Source: Gautieria morchelliformis (lineage: Eukaryota; Basidiomycota; Agaricomycetes; Gomphales; Gomphaceae). From it: 64,000 bases of DNA. The notes beneath the pieces are model-generated. The model made no database searches and was not told the DNA's origin. It was given only the letters and a program-made list of their open reading frames with translations. Location: NCBI GenBank assembly GCA_015179125.1, contig WHVA01000236.1, positions 62,001-126,000 on the forward strand, read 5' to 3'. Positions 34,975 to 45,300 of this stretch are shown in pieces (position 1 is the stretch's first letter; every line of letters begins with the position of its first letter). The translations under genes and the position numbers were made by a program.

Positions 34975-36900
34975 TTATCCACAGGGACCATGTGTCATCA
35001 GCTCACAGACCAACCGGTAGAGGACAGGATGTGTCTCTGGATCAGGGAACTCTGCCGAAATCATTGAATCCACCTCATGTGGATGTCTGATCTTGGAATC
35101 TCTTTCAAACCAGATAAGAATATGCATGTGTGGGAGTCCCCTTTTCTGGAATTCAATGGTGTGGACGCGAGCGATGGTTTCCCCAAAAATCTTTTCCTTG
35201 ACGATCAAGTCAATGAGGTATTTCTTTTTGAGCTGGAACACCCACGACACCAGGTCAGGCCTGTCCTGAGGAGTTTGTCCGGGCAACAATGCATCCAATA
35301 TCTCCTGCCAGTTGGGATTGGCAGTCATGGTAATAAAGAGATCTGCCACACCATACTTCCTTGAAATGGCCAGAGAGTTCTGCAGGTTTTCCTGCATGTC
35401 CCGTGTCCCCCCCTGAAATGTGGCAGGCAGAATGGATCTTGCGCCCAAGTTGTTTGGATCTCTGTCATTGTCATTGCGATGAAAGGCATCCATCATCTGG
35501 TTATACATCTCAGCACGGAGAGTGTGTTGATTTGTCCTGATCCACCACAGCCTGCTTTGCTCTGCAGCGGCCCAAGAGTCTACAATGTACTGCTGGAATA
35601 ATTTGCCAGCGCGCAGGAGTGTTGTAGGTTCTTCTGTTCTCTGGAAGAGACGATAGGAATGGAACTGAATTTGGGTGACACGCCCACTTCGCTCACGCCC
35701 GCCTGGTAATTGGCGATAGCGAATACCAGGTTGCCACCCCAACTCTCCCCTGGGAAAGAGCAAGACATAGTGAAGAGAGGCATAGTTTGGATTCATATCC
35801 GATACCCTTCGAAAGCGTCCACCTTTGAGCTGGACAATAACATCCCTAGGTTCAGGGTTGATGCCATCTCCAGGAAGAACCACCGCAATCTCATCCGCAG
35901 TAGGGATATTATACCTCCTAGGATCCCTGTGTTCCCTGTATGTGAGCCTAGCCCGGATCTCACCATTCTGTCCCTGAGCTCTGAGCCTCTCAGCCGCTTG
36001 TCTATATATGGGAACATGAGGATTGCATAAGAGGAGCATTTCCTGCAAGTCTCCCATGATAGTTGGAGACAGACCTGGGTTACGCGTGTTCCTCTGTTCC
36101 AAAGCCAATGCTGGATCATATATATAAAGTTGGGCATACTGTATCCGCCTCCCAGGGTTAGGGATGAGAGAGCCATGAATATGATACAGTTTGCCCTGCA
36201 GCTTGAGGACATATGGACCACGACCCTCCCGAAGCAAATCTTGGTCAAAGTCGGCTCCCAAGGAAGTGAATGCAAATGCAGCATTGTACTGCCTGATGTT
36301 CTTGCGAAACTGTTTGGCCTTAGGGTCCTGGCCCTCTAAGAGCCGTCTCAGTGGCTGAGTGAGCACTGGCAGCTCTGGAAGCTGCACCTTTCCTTCCATA
36401 CAGCAATCACCAAATCTGGGCCGCCGATTTGAGGATCTCTGCAGGCGTTCTGCCATCCAGTGTAATGCTCCACAGTCAGGGCAGGGAATAACCATGGGAC
36501 CCAGATCATGACGCTGCACATCTGTCTCAATTATTCTAGAGCGACCAAGTGGAACAGGAGGAGGAGGTCGCTGAGGACGCTGCCGAGGTACAGGGAGTGG
36601 CTGAGGAGGCCGAGGAGGTGCAGGGAGTGGCTGAAGAGGCTGTGGAGGTGCAGTGAGTGGCTGAGGAGGCTGAGGAGGAGCAGGGAGTGGCTGAGGAGGC
36701 TGAGGAGGTGCAGGGAGTGGCTGAGGAGGCTGAGGAGGAGCAGGGAGTGGCTGAGGAGGCTGAGGAGGTGCAGGCAGTCGCTGAAGAGGCCGCAGAAGTG
36801 CAGGGAGTAGCCGAGGCATTGGTCTTACTGCATTAGCCTGAGCCCGCAATGCTGCGACCGCTGCAGAACCTACTACAGGAGGTCTGGTTGTAAAGGTGCC
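34975..36900 (-). pseudogene. Helitron-2 RepHel, N-terminal and HUH half
   Basis: A 624-residue open frame in the same frame as the helicase half, separated from it by a single TAA where Helitron-1 has a glutamine codon (GPCGQVRP). Order: a Pro-rich repeat tract; a zinc-binding segment (CPDCGALHWMAERLQ ... GDCCMEGK, about residues 120-150); Helitron_like_N with YREHRDPRRYNIPTADEIAV; LHYVLLFPRGELGWQPG; the FITMTANPNWQEI motif; and the HUH motif RGLPHMHILIWF (about 570). The frame is open upstream through VVGSAAVAALRAQANAVRPM, so the true start is further up (see 36873-37510). Confidence 0.88.
36590..36800. repeat. 30-bp minisatellite coding a proline repeat
   Basis: About seven copies of 'ggaggctgaggaggtgcagg' plus 'gagtggctga' on the plus strand, coding PAPPQPPQPL repeats of Helitron-2 Rep on the minus strand. 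Copies differ by single bases only. It is a low-complexity linker before the zinc-binding segment. Confidence 0.9.
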
Positions 36901-37510
36901 TGCCTGGGTCTTCCCAAGGGCTGTGCTGGGATAGGCTGTAACCCAGCAGCATGAGCACGCAAATCTGCCACCGCTGTAGAGCCTACTACAGGTTGTCCAA
37001 TTCCAGCCGCCTGAGCACGCAACTGAGCAATTGCTGCAGAACCTGCTACAGGAGCTGGCTGTCCAGCATCAGGCCTATTTCTTCTGAGGGGCTGTAATCG
37101 TGGGATAGCTGCTAACTGTGCACGAAGGGCTGCCACCTGCTCTCCAGGACTGGGATCAGGTGGATATGATGGCCCCGCAAGCGTAGGAGGGTGCAATGGA
37201 GCTGGCTGTACAGGGTCTGGCCTATGTCCTCTCAGGGGCTGCCATGGTGTGATAACTGCTAACTGAGCACAAAGGGCTGCCACCTGCTCTGTAGGACTGG
37301 GATCAGGAGCAAGTGATGGCCCCGCAGGCATTGGTGGACGTGATGGCCCTGCCACAGGTTGTTGAAAAGGATCGGCTGCACTGCTTCTAGAAGGAGGGTG
37401 AGGGATTGCAAAAGGCGGTGGTGGAGGGGGTGGCTGGTTCTGAGCTCCAATATGCGCTCTCCGACGCGCTCTCCGATGACTGGGTGATAAGTTGGAGCTG
37501 CAGTCCTTTT
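36873..37510 (-). pseudogene. Helitron-2 Rep extreme N-terminus (out of frame)
   Basis: Open frame giving HIGAQNQPPPPPPPFAIPHP, FQQPVAGPSRPPMPAGPS and two copies of a unit ending EQVAALRAQLAAIPRLQPLR, then AAIAQLRAQAAGIGQPVVGS. It parallels the Pro/Ala-rich N-terminus of Helitron-1. It ends in QPDLL-stop and is offset from the main Rep frame by a frame change near 36880. It lies at the expected N-terminal position. Confidence 0.6.
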
Positions 37511-37539
37511 AGATCCAAACCTGATACATAACAGGTAAT

Positions 37540-38545
37540 GACTCTACACATTTCTCCCATGTCTCATGTCCCTACCTCACATGTAGTGTGTCCTTGCCTG
37601 TAGTGTGTCATCACACTTTATCTGTCCTCACACGTATTGCATCCTCACATGTGGCATGTCCCCACACGTAGTGTGTCCCAAAGCATAGTGTGCGTAGTGT
37701 GTCTCCACATGTAGCATGTCTCCATATGTAGTGTGTCCCCACATGCAGTACAGTGTGCATGGCATGTCCCACATGCATAACATGTCCCTCAAGTATTCTG
37801 TGTGTAGCATGTCCCTGGTTTGTAGCATGTGCCCAAACATAGCGTGTCCCTAAATTATAGCATGTGTGTCCCCCATGCATAGCGTGTCCACATGTGTAGC
37901 ATGTCCCTACATGTAGTGTGTGTAGCGTGTCCCCCAAGTATAGCTTGTGTAGAATGTCCCTTGTTTGTAGTGTTTTCCCCTGTAGTGTGTCCCTTGTTTG
38001 TACCATGTCCCCCAAGCATAGTGTGTCCCCACATATAGTGTGCACATCCCCATGCATAGCATGTGTGTCCCCATGCATAACATGCGTGTCTCCACGCATA
38101 ACATGAGTGTCCCCAAGTATAGTGTGTGTGTCTCCACGCATAACATGGGTGTCCCCAAGCATAGTGTGCGTGTCCCCAAGCATAGCGTGCATGTCCCCAC
38201 GCATAACATGCATGTCTCCATGCATAGCGTGCGTGTCCCCACGCATAACATGCATGTCTCCATGCATAGCGTGCGTGTCCCCACGCATAACATGCATGTC
38301 TCCATGCATAGCGTGCGTGTCCCCAAGCATAGTGTGCGTGTCCCCACGCATAACATGAGTGTCTCCATGCATACCATGAGTGTCTCCACACATAGCATGG
38401 GTGTCCCCAAGCATAGCGTGTGTGTCGCATCCCATGCATGTCTCCACGCATATGCATGTCCCCATGCATAGTGTGTGTAGCATGCCCCTCAAGTATAGCA
38501 TGCATAGCATGTCCCAATGGCATGTGTAGCATATCCCCAAGGGCC
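37540..38545. repeat. 21/42-bp minisatellite in the Helitron-2 5' region
   Basis: Units such as 'gtccccacgcataacatgca' and 'tgtctccatgcatagcgtgc' alternate; the 42-bp double unit is perfect three times at about 38200-38325 and degenerates outward on both sides. Because the unit length is a multiple of three and lacks stops, all three minus frames are open (312, 234 and 167 codons, for example MRGDTHAMHGDMHV). These are unlikely to be genes. Confidence 0.9.
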
Positions 38546-38559
38546 TCAAAGTGAAGCAA

Positions 38560-39000
38560 GCAGAGCTGTTACTACTTATTAACTTTTAGCAAGCTCAGGG
38601 ACATGTATCAATATCTATTTTGTGACATATACAGACATAAATAAAATAGTCAAGGAATCTATATTTAAGCAGCTCCTGTCATTAATTTTTAGCAAAGTCA
38701 GGATTATCTATTTTTCGAAAAAATGTCAAGAAAATGTCCAGTACATGTAAGCTGAAGCTGTTATTAATTTTAGCAAAGTTAGGATTATCTATTTTTCGAA
38801 AAATGTCAAGAAAATGCACTGTACATTTAACCTGGAGCTGTTGTTCACAAAGTCAGGATAATTTATTGATATCTATTTGCGAAAAAATGTCAAAAAAGCA
38901 CAGTACATTGAAGCAGAAGCTGTTATTAATGCCCAGCCAAAGCCAGAGAAGCCCAGAGACTGACAGAGAAACCCAGAGCCCAGCCAAAGCCATAGTAAGC
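38560..39000. repeat. Diverged tandem repeats of about 90 bp
   Basis: Blocks with 'agctgttattaattttagca', 'aagtcaggattatctatttt' and 'cgaaaaaatgtcaagaaaatg' recur about four times at 38570-38925 and more weakly to 39200. Non-coding, AT-rich. Followed by short-unit 'cagccagcc' and 'cagagcaca' runs at 39340-39530. Confidence 0.75.
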
Positions 39001-39639
39001 CAGCCACCAGTATAGCCAGAGAGGAGTGGCTGGTGAGTGGCTTTACAGTAAATAAACCAATAAAACAAACCACATTTAAAAGCAGAATCTCATTAATTTT
39101 AGAGGGAACTTATTGATGTCTATTTTCGAAAAAAACCTGAAAAATATTGATATTAAAATACTTTTTTTTCAGCAGTCTTTGGATTTTATTTAAATCTATT
39201 TTCGAAAAAAATCACAAAAATATAAAGCACATGTGAATGCAATATGATAAAAAAAAAGGAACCAATAAAATTATAAACACAAATAAAATAAAATACATTG
39301 GAATGCATTAAAAAAGAGATATTACTTACCAATAGATAGCCAGCCAAGCCAATAGATAGTCAGCCAACCAAAGCCATAGACAGCCAGCCAGCTAAAGGAG
39401 GAGACAGCAGACCGAGCTGACAGCAGACAGCACCCAGATCAGACAGAGCACAGAGCTGACAGCGGACAGAGCAGACAGCGCAGAGCACAGAGCACAGGGC
39501 ACAGAGCACATAGCGGACAGCAGACAGAGGAATCGCCGGTTGGGCAGGTTCCTGGCGTTATGTCCTTACCGTTCGGCCTTTATACCGTGCGCGCGTGTCG
39601 TGCACGGACCACACTCGCGTATGTGCGCTCTGGTCGCGA

Positions 39640-39775
39640 ACGGGTCACGTGACCACTGCGCAGCGTTCTCTCGCGGCTGCGCCGCTCGCCGCTGACCTAA
39701 TTTGGAACGCAAATGGTCACGTGACCATGCTGCGCAGCGTTCTTGGCTCGCGGCTGCGCCGCTCGCGCGCTCCGC
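39640..39775. repeat. 72-bp duplication with a GGTCACGTGACC palindrome
   Basis: GGTCACGTGACC occurs at 39643-39654 and 39715-39726, each followed by 'gcgcagcgttct' and 'cgcggctgcgccgctcg'. It lies in the first 220 bp of Helitron-2, upstream of its gene, so it may be a promoter element (CACGTG is a bHLH site). A third copy of the palindrome lies outside at 44037. Confidence 0.6.
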
Positions 39776-39855
39776 TGACAAACTAATGACCAAGCATTGG
39801 TCAGCATTGGTCAGCGCGCCCACAACCTCCCACCGTGCTGCTTTCACCTATAGGA

Positions 39856-39902
39856 TACTCATATATGCTGTATCACATGACAATTTCGATTATCCTCCCT
39901 GG
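39856..39902. mobile_element. Right part of the AT-rich insertion in Copia-1
   Basis: The right remnant of the small element that hosts the Helitrons, ending before the second TCCCTGG (39896-39902), where Copia-1 sequence resumes. Confidence 0.5.
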
Positions 39903-41800
39903 AGGTGAGAACATTAGGGCAACAACCAGAGGGGGAGCACCTTACAGTCAGGTCGAGGAGATCGAGACCGATTGAGCCACACTGGATGTCCAGATCGAAG
40001 GAGCCGAGATCGAACCCAACCTACCTGTTCCCTCGAATACTGACAACCTCACCGATGCACCTCGCCGATCATCACGCGCCCCCAAGCCATCTGCCGCCTG
40101 TGCGGCCATGCGTAACCTCCCATACACTAGCCATACTGAGCGCACCATCACTGAGATTACCTCTGCCAGCACTGCCGCTCGCCTTGCCCGTTCTGCCAAA
40201 AGAAGCACCGACTTTGAAGCCCACTTCATCGAAGACATGGCTCTAGCAGGTATCGTTCATGAGGAGGAAGACCCCACGTCCTTTACCAAAGCCCTCAAGG
40301 GCCCAAACGGCCCAATCTGGCAACAGGGGATGGACTCTGAGCTGCAATCCATGAAAAAGCACCATGTCTGGGACCTCATACCTCGCAGCTCAGTCCCTAT
40401 CGGAAAATGGGTTATAAAGAGCAAAACCGTCTGCCATATCAAGCACGGCGAATCTGGCAGGATGGCCAAGCTTAAAGTTCATATTGTCACAAAGGGTTTC
40501 ACTCAAATCGCTGGTCAGGACTACCACAATACCTTCTCGCCCGTCGCCCGCCTTTAATCGTTCCACATCATACTTTCCCTCGCCGCCACCCTCAACTGGG
40601 AGTTGCGACAACTCAATGTCAAAACCGCATACCTCCATTCTAACCTCGACACGGAGATCTACATGGAGCTGGCCAAAGGGAGTGTCATTGAGGGAATGGA
40701 GAATCATGTCTGTCGGTTATGGAAGGGTCTCTATGGACCAAAACAGTCAGGCCATCAGTGGAATAAGACGCTGGACAAGGCGATGATCTCACAGGGCTTC
40801 ACTCGCAACCTGGTCGACCACTGCGTATACAGCCGCTCCACTGACCTCGGAAAATCCATCATCGTAATACACACCAATGACATGGCCGCTGCCGCCAGTA
40901 GTAATGCCGAGCTCGACGCAATCGTACACAATCTTCGTTCCGACATAGATATCACTGACCTAGGCGACATCCGATGGATGCTCGGCATCGAGATCTCCCA
41001 CAACCAGAATGCGAGAACCATATCCCTAAGCCAATCTGCGTATATTGAGCGCATCGTGAAACACTTCAACCTCAAGACGGTTTACCCCATATGGACTCCC
41101 CTCAATACCACCACCAAAGATCTTTCCCCAGACCAGTCACCTACATCCCCCGATGAGATCGCCGCGATGTCCAGAGTACCATACTGCACCGCCATAGGAT
41201 CCATGATGTACACATCCATGTGCACCCGTCCCGACATCACGCTCTCCGTCAATTGCCTCTCGCAGTTTGCCATGAATCCTGGGGAGCCACACTGGAACGC
41301 CATGAAGCACATCCTCATGTACCTGAACGCTACCCGCACCCACCGCCTCACTCTTGGCGGTGCCTTCCCACGCATCACCCTGACTGGCTCTGCCAACTCC
41401 GATTACGCCTCTGACACCGACAGCAGGAGATCCGTGTCAGGCTACGCGTTCTTCATCAGTGTCAGTGCTATTACTTGGAGCTCCAGAAAGCAAATGTCTG
41501 TGACGACGTCAAGTTGTGAAGCCGAGTACTCATCAGCCTGTCACACATCGAAAGAGGCGGTCTGGCTTCAGAACCTACTAGAGCTCCTGGGTCACAAGCA
41601 GGACACCCTCACTTGCATCCAGAGCGATAACATGGGCACTGTATCCATCATCAAAGATCCCTCCTGCCATGCATGGTCGAAACATTTTGACATCCAGCAT
41701 CACTATGTTCGTGAATGCGTCCACGAAGGAGTCGTCGATTTCTATCATGTACCTACCTCTAACAATGATCACCGACATCCTCACGAAGGCCTTACCTAGA
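39903..41800 (+). pseudogene. Copia-1 reverse transcriptase and RNase H part (fossil)
   Basis: It resumes in the linker before the polymerase (APKPSAACAAMR). The RVT_2 polymerase begins near 40255 with EDPTSFTKALKGPNGPIWQQ and continues with IYMELAKGSVIEGMENHVCR, LWKGLYGPKQSGHQWNKTLD and DLGDIRWMLGIEIS. RNase H-type sequence follows (SSRKQMSVTTSSCEAEYSSA ... WSKHFDIQHHYVREC). It is broken in a few places. It belongs to the same element as 17504-20345, as order, strand, LTRs and flanking duplications agree. Confidence 0.88.
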
Positions 41801-41930
41801 CCCGCTCACAACAAACTCATGAGACTCCTCAGCATCCACTCGAACCCCTGACCCTCCTCTCCACTTCCCTACTCCCTTCCCATCGCTCCTATTCCTTTCC
41901 TACTGTTCCTGTCTTTACATAGAGGGGGGG

Positions 41931-42183
41931 TGTTGGAACTATGATGTCATAAGGTACACATGGACCCACATATGTGTCGGATGTGTCGGCTTATCAGCTT
42001 CTAACCCTGCCATTCCTCCTTTCCTCAGTCGTTCATGTCCATCTGAACGCCTGAGGTAAGAACGTTCTACTCCACATACCAGTTTACCTTACTTACTCTC
42101 TACTACCTGCAGCGTAGCTAATCAGAGTACAATAAATCAGTCATTCATGTCCATCTGAATGCCTGAGCTAATCAGAGTGCACA
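41931..42183 (+). repeat. Copia-1 3' LTR
   Basis: 253 bp, preceded by the purine run AGAGGGGGGG and followed by GAAAC. The first about 175 bp match the 5' LTR. The end carries a partial internal duplication ('gctaatcagagtgc' twice). It lacks the 1.27-kb insert of the 5' LTR. Confidence 0.85.
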
Positions 42184-42188
42184 GAAAC

Positions 42189-42730
42189 GACAGCGTCGTA
42201 CTTACCCTTTAACAGAATTGGTCGACAAGTTCAGCAGACTACTCAATTTTGTCCGTTCCCTATATCCCTGTAACAATTCATGCTGTATCTTGCACACTTC
42301 TAGGCAAAAGACCATATGGAGTGTGTCTGTTCCCCTCCCTCTCATTCTTCAGCATGACTGTAGAGACAGGGGATTAGGACAGACTCACTTTTTGTTGCAC
42401 CTGGCATGTGCTTGTGTTTCCGGTCAAGAATGGCATCCAGAGCCACCTGGGCCGCCCCCACCTGTGCCTCCAGGTCAGTCGGGTCCTGGCTGGCCATGAG
42501 ATAATTGTCAAGTATATGTGCAATTAAGTTGAACAGCAATGCTTGGTGATTATAAGAAAGCACTGCAAGTATACATGTGGCTTACATTGAAATGCGGCAT
42601 ATGCATGAATGGTAGGGTCGGTTGTGGTCATTGAGAACGGGACCAGTTGTTATACCAGATATGTTAAATTTAGGACTACATACAAAGAGTCAGGAGTGGG
42701 GGAGGCAAACTCCATGCGTAGCTAAATGTG
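42189..42730. other. No gene supported
   Basis: A minus frame 42563-42342 (ASQDPTDLEAQVGAAQVALD) reads like a protein fragment and could be a 3' exon of the locus at 42739, but no borders are clear. Confidence 0.3.
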
Positions 42731-42738
42731 CCGGCTAA

Positions 42739-43096
42739 TTACGGTGGGCCCATTGGCCCTGCAGGACCGATGGACTCAGCCGTTTGCGAGAGTGGACCAT
42801 ATGCAGCCTCGTAGGCCACAAGGAGTTGCTCAGCCCAGCCTTTTTCAAATAATCCTTGGGTATGCTGGTGCTCAAGGTCACTCAAGGCCTCGCTGAGGTG
42901 GAGGGCTTCCTGTTGCCGGGAATTGCGGAGGGCTGTGGCTATTTTGAGGAACACATTGCCGAGATCATCGGCTCCTTCCTTATGATCATCGCATCGCTTG
43001 GGGCTGCTGTAGTGAATCAGGGGTAGGGTCGCACCGGGGTGATGAGCCCCCATGAACAGCCAGCAACCTGTTTCAGCTGCGAGACTCTCACACTGC
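42739..43096 (-). CDS. Hypothetical protein exon, family unknown
   Basis: An acceptor-like 'ttgcag' at about 43096 opens CESLAAETGCWLFMGAHHPG, followed by KEGADDLGNVFLKIATALRN, RQQEALHLSEALSDLEHQHT and a C-terminus GPAGPMGPP before the stop at 42739. Composition looks like real protein, with a helical middle. Similar Thr-Gly-rich 'TGCxxxxGA' starts are found in basidiomycete repeat-associated ORFs, but I cannot name a family. Upstream exons were not identified; the frame continues into a hydrophobic stretch that is probably intron. Confidence 0.4.
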
Positions 43097-43218
43097 AAGT
43101 AGTGAGATGAGTGTGTTGTGATATACGCAATTATATTATTTAAGTCATCCACATATATAGAAACTAATAAAAGAAACAAGAAGAAGAAGAAGAATCTACC
43201 AAGGAATGGGAATGACAC

Positions 43219-44210
43219 TCACGACAGACATAAACACACGCAGATGGCACATGACACTCACGATCAAATAGCTATCTTATCTATAGATCAGATAATATAC
43301 AGGAACGAAGGCATCAGCCACATGTGGCCAATCAGAGACAGCATGTCTGTTGGCAGATGGCATTGGCCATGACGTCGACAGGCGCCAGGCCACAGGCACC
43401 AAGGAGGTGCGGGCACCAAACGCCGCAGAGGAGTATAGACTGTGCAGGAGCATCGGACATTGCGGAATGACGACAGAACATCATTCCAAGCACGTATGCT
43501 CAATCAGCTGCCCCATAGAAGAGGCACAGAGACAGTGGCCCCATCACCAAGAGCAGCATTCATGCTGCACAAGAGAAACTTAATTTCCATTTTCTATTGA
43601 GCTCCATGACACAACCAGCTGATTACTATCCTAATATTATGTAGACAGGAGCTTTTTATAGTAGGTACAAGACCCCATTCCAAAGACTAACACCCCTGCC
43701 ATTATCCACATCTTTTTCATGGCTTTATGACTACAAATAGTCACCCCTTCAGTTACACATAGTTTTTCGACCCATTTACCCATTATCTTGAACACTGGTA
43801 GTTACCACTATTATAGTATAAATAGCTACCACAAATGTACAAACAGATCATCCAGAATTTACTGTTTCACCCCCTGAAGTCACTGTAGTTTTGTTTGATA
43901 GCTACAGAACTTAAATCTTGATAGTTTTCTCCAATTCTTCGTTGAGAGTCTATTATCACTGTCTACTCTACACTATCTCAAAAGCGAAGCCTTTTGAGAC
44001 AGCTGTCCTCTAGATCGAGACCATTTCCTCATCGACACGGTCACGTGACCATCATCCATCAGTGCCAGACACGCCTCGCAGAGCTTAGTCAGCACATAGT
44101 GAAAGGGCAGATATAGCGGTCCCAGCCGCTAAGCAATAGGAATCTTTTATCAAGGCATCTTAATCTGATATTTAATCATAAAAGAGTGTGTGGAGGGGAG
44201 GGGCAGGAAC
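43219..44210. other. No gene seen
   Basis: AT-rich with short ORFs. 43640-43900 has degenerate repeats of an 'actacaaatagtcacc' type. GGTCACGTGACC occurs at 44037. Confidence 0.35.
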
Positions 44211-44215
44211 AGCAA

Positions 44216-45300
44216 TTAAGCTGCCAGACATACACGGATTGCAAGGTCAAGGACGAGGCGGCTAAAACGTGCAGCACATGTGTTCGCATCGGTCTCTTGT
44301 TGCCTGATGGGGCGGTTGCGTCGGAGGGCTGGATCGAGTGTGGTTAGCAACAGGCCCAGGCCCAGGCTCACCCCAGGGAGAGTAACCCCACATGACACCC
44401 TCAACATGGCCGTACACCGGGTTTGTCCCTGTCACACATACCCGATGCATATGGGGTGAAGAAGAAGTGGGTGGTGAACTGGGAGAGAGGCTGCCAAAGG
44501 GGGCCTGTTCTGGGACTGGACTCAGGTGGCGTTCCACGGGGCGCTGAGGCATGGACAGTGTGGAGGGGGCCAGTGGCCCTTCGATGGGTGATCTGGCCTC
44601 AATGGGCGGAAGGGAAGGGTTGACTGCCAGTGGGACTGGAGTCAAGTGAGGTTGCATGGGTCTCTGAGGTGTGGATGGTCTGGAGGGGGCCAGGGGCTCT
44701 TCGGTGTGCGGTTAGGTGTCAATGGCCAGAAGGGAAGGGTTGACCACCAGGTGCAGCGATGCAACACCCTGAGAGCACTGTGGGCAGACGGCCGACGTCA
44801 CGTCGTCATATCGCTTGGTCGGTGTGCATGTGAGACGCAGGTTGTATGGCCATGGACTTACAGGGGTAGCATGTTGGTCGTCTGGAGCCCAATCCGTTGT
44901 CTGTGGGGTAGCAGGTGCACCTTCACCAAGTCAGGTCGGCTCCTCGCATAGCCCAAGACCCTGGTAGCCATCGCAGTCTCAGACATGGGAAGGTGGTGAG
45001 AGGGAGGCGAACTCACCATGAGGTAGTTGCGACCCTTCTTTGTGTGAGGGCACTGTGCACGCATGGGCCATCCATCACAGAGGCGACAGCGGAGACCCAT
45101 ATGAAGAAAGTCCATGGGCCCAGTCCTTGACGGTGGGAGGATGAGTGCGTGGTGACCCACGGGTCCCTGCTGGCATGGAACCTTAAGAAGTCTGGCAAGG
45201 GAGAAGGTAAGAGGACTCAGGATGCGCGATTGTGATGGGCGGGCAAACCAAGGACGTTCGCCGAACCTTTGCAATGATGCGGTCAGGATGACCACACCTC
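44216..45300 (-). CDS. Hypothetical locus, Pro/Ser-rich, unrecognised
   Basis: 45295-44858 gives GLRCRLCDGWPMRAQCPHTK, a Cys-rich patch (CxLC...C) that could bind zinc, then YARSRPDLVKVHLLPHRQRI. 44657-44262 gives PLAVNPSLPPIEARSPIEGP and SPSSPPTSSSPHMHR. A diverged tandem duplication of about 115 bp (44516-44640 and 44641-44755) lies between. The pieces are on one strand but exon joins are not clear; it may be a dead gene. Confidence 0.3.

Larger units (their letters stand above)
32196..39855 (-). mobile_element. Helitron-2, stacked head to tail on Helitron-1
   Basis: Minus strand, 7.66 kb. The 5' end is TCCTATAGGTGAAAGC (39855 downward), like the TCTATAGTATAAAG end of Helitron-1. The 3' end is CTAG (32199-32196) with a perfect GC hairpin CCCGCGC-GAA-GCGCGGG (32223-32207). 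The base after CTAG is the first T of Helitron-1, and the base before the 5' end is A. So both elements occupy one A|T target. It carries a RepHel gene of two long open stretches separated by one stop, more complete than Helitron-1, and a 2.3-kb non-coding 5' part full of tandem repeats. Confidence 0.88.
15913..42183 (+). mobile_element. Copia-1, old LTR retrotransposon split by nested insertions
   Basis: Ty1/copia-type element. It begins TGTTGGAACTACGATG at 15913 and ends ...GAGTGCACA at 42183. A 5-bp target duplication GAAAC flanks it (15908-15912 and 42184-42188). A primer-binding site GGTTATGGGCC (17390-17400), matching the anticodon half of initiator Met tRNA as in Drosophila copia, follows the 5' LTR. 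A purine tract (41921-41930) precedes the 3' LTR. Gag, protease and integrase parts lie at 17504-20345, reverse transcriptase and RNase H at 39903-41800. In between is 19.55 kb of later insertions (20346-39895). The element is broken, with several breaks besides the three insertions; its LTRs are clearly diverged, so it is the oldest element of the stack. Confidence 0.9.

Noticed and set aside
38190-38330. Regular 42-bp repeats resembling a CRISPR array
   Set aside because: Units abut without unique spacers, decay gradually outward and lie in a fungal Helitron; it is a minisatellite.
37611-38549. 312-codon ORF on the minus strand
   Set aside because: It is the translation of a stop-free 21/42-bp repeat, with the other two frames open as well.
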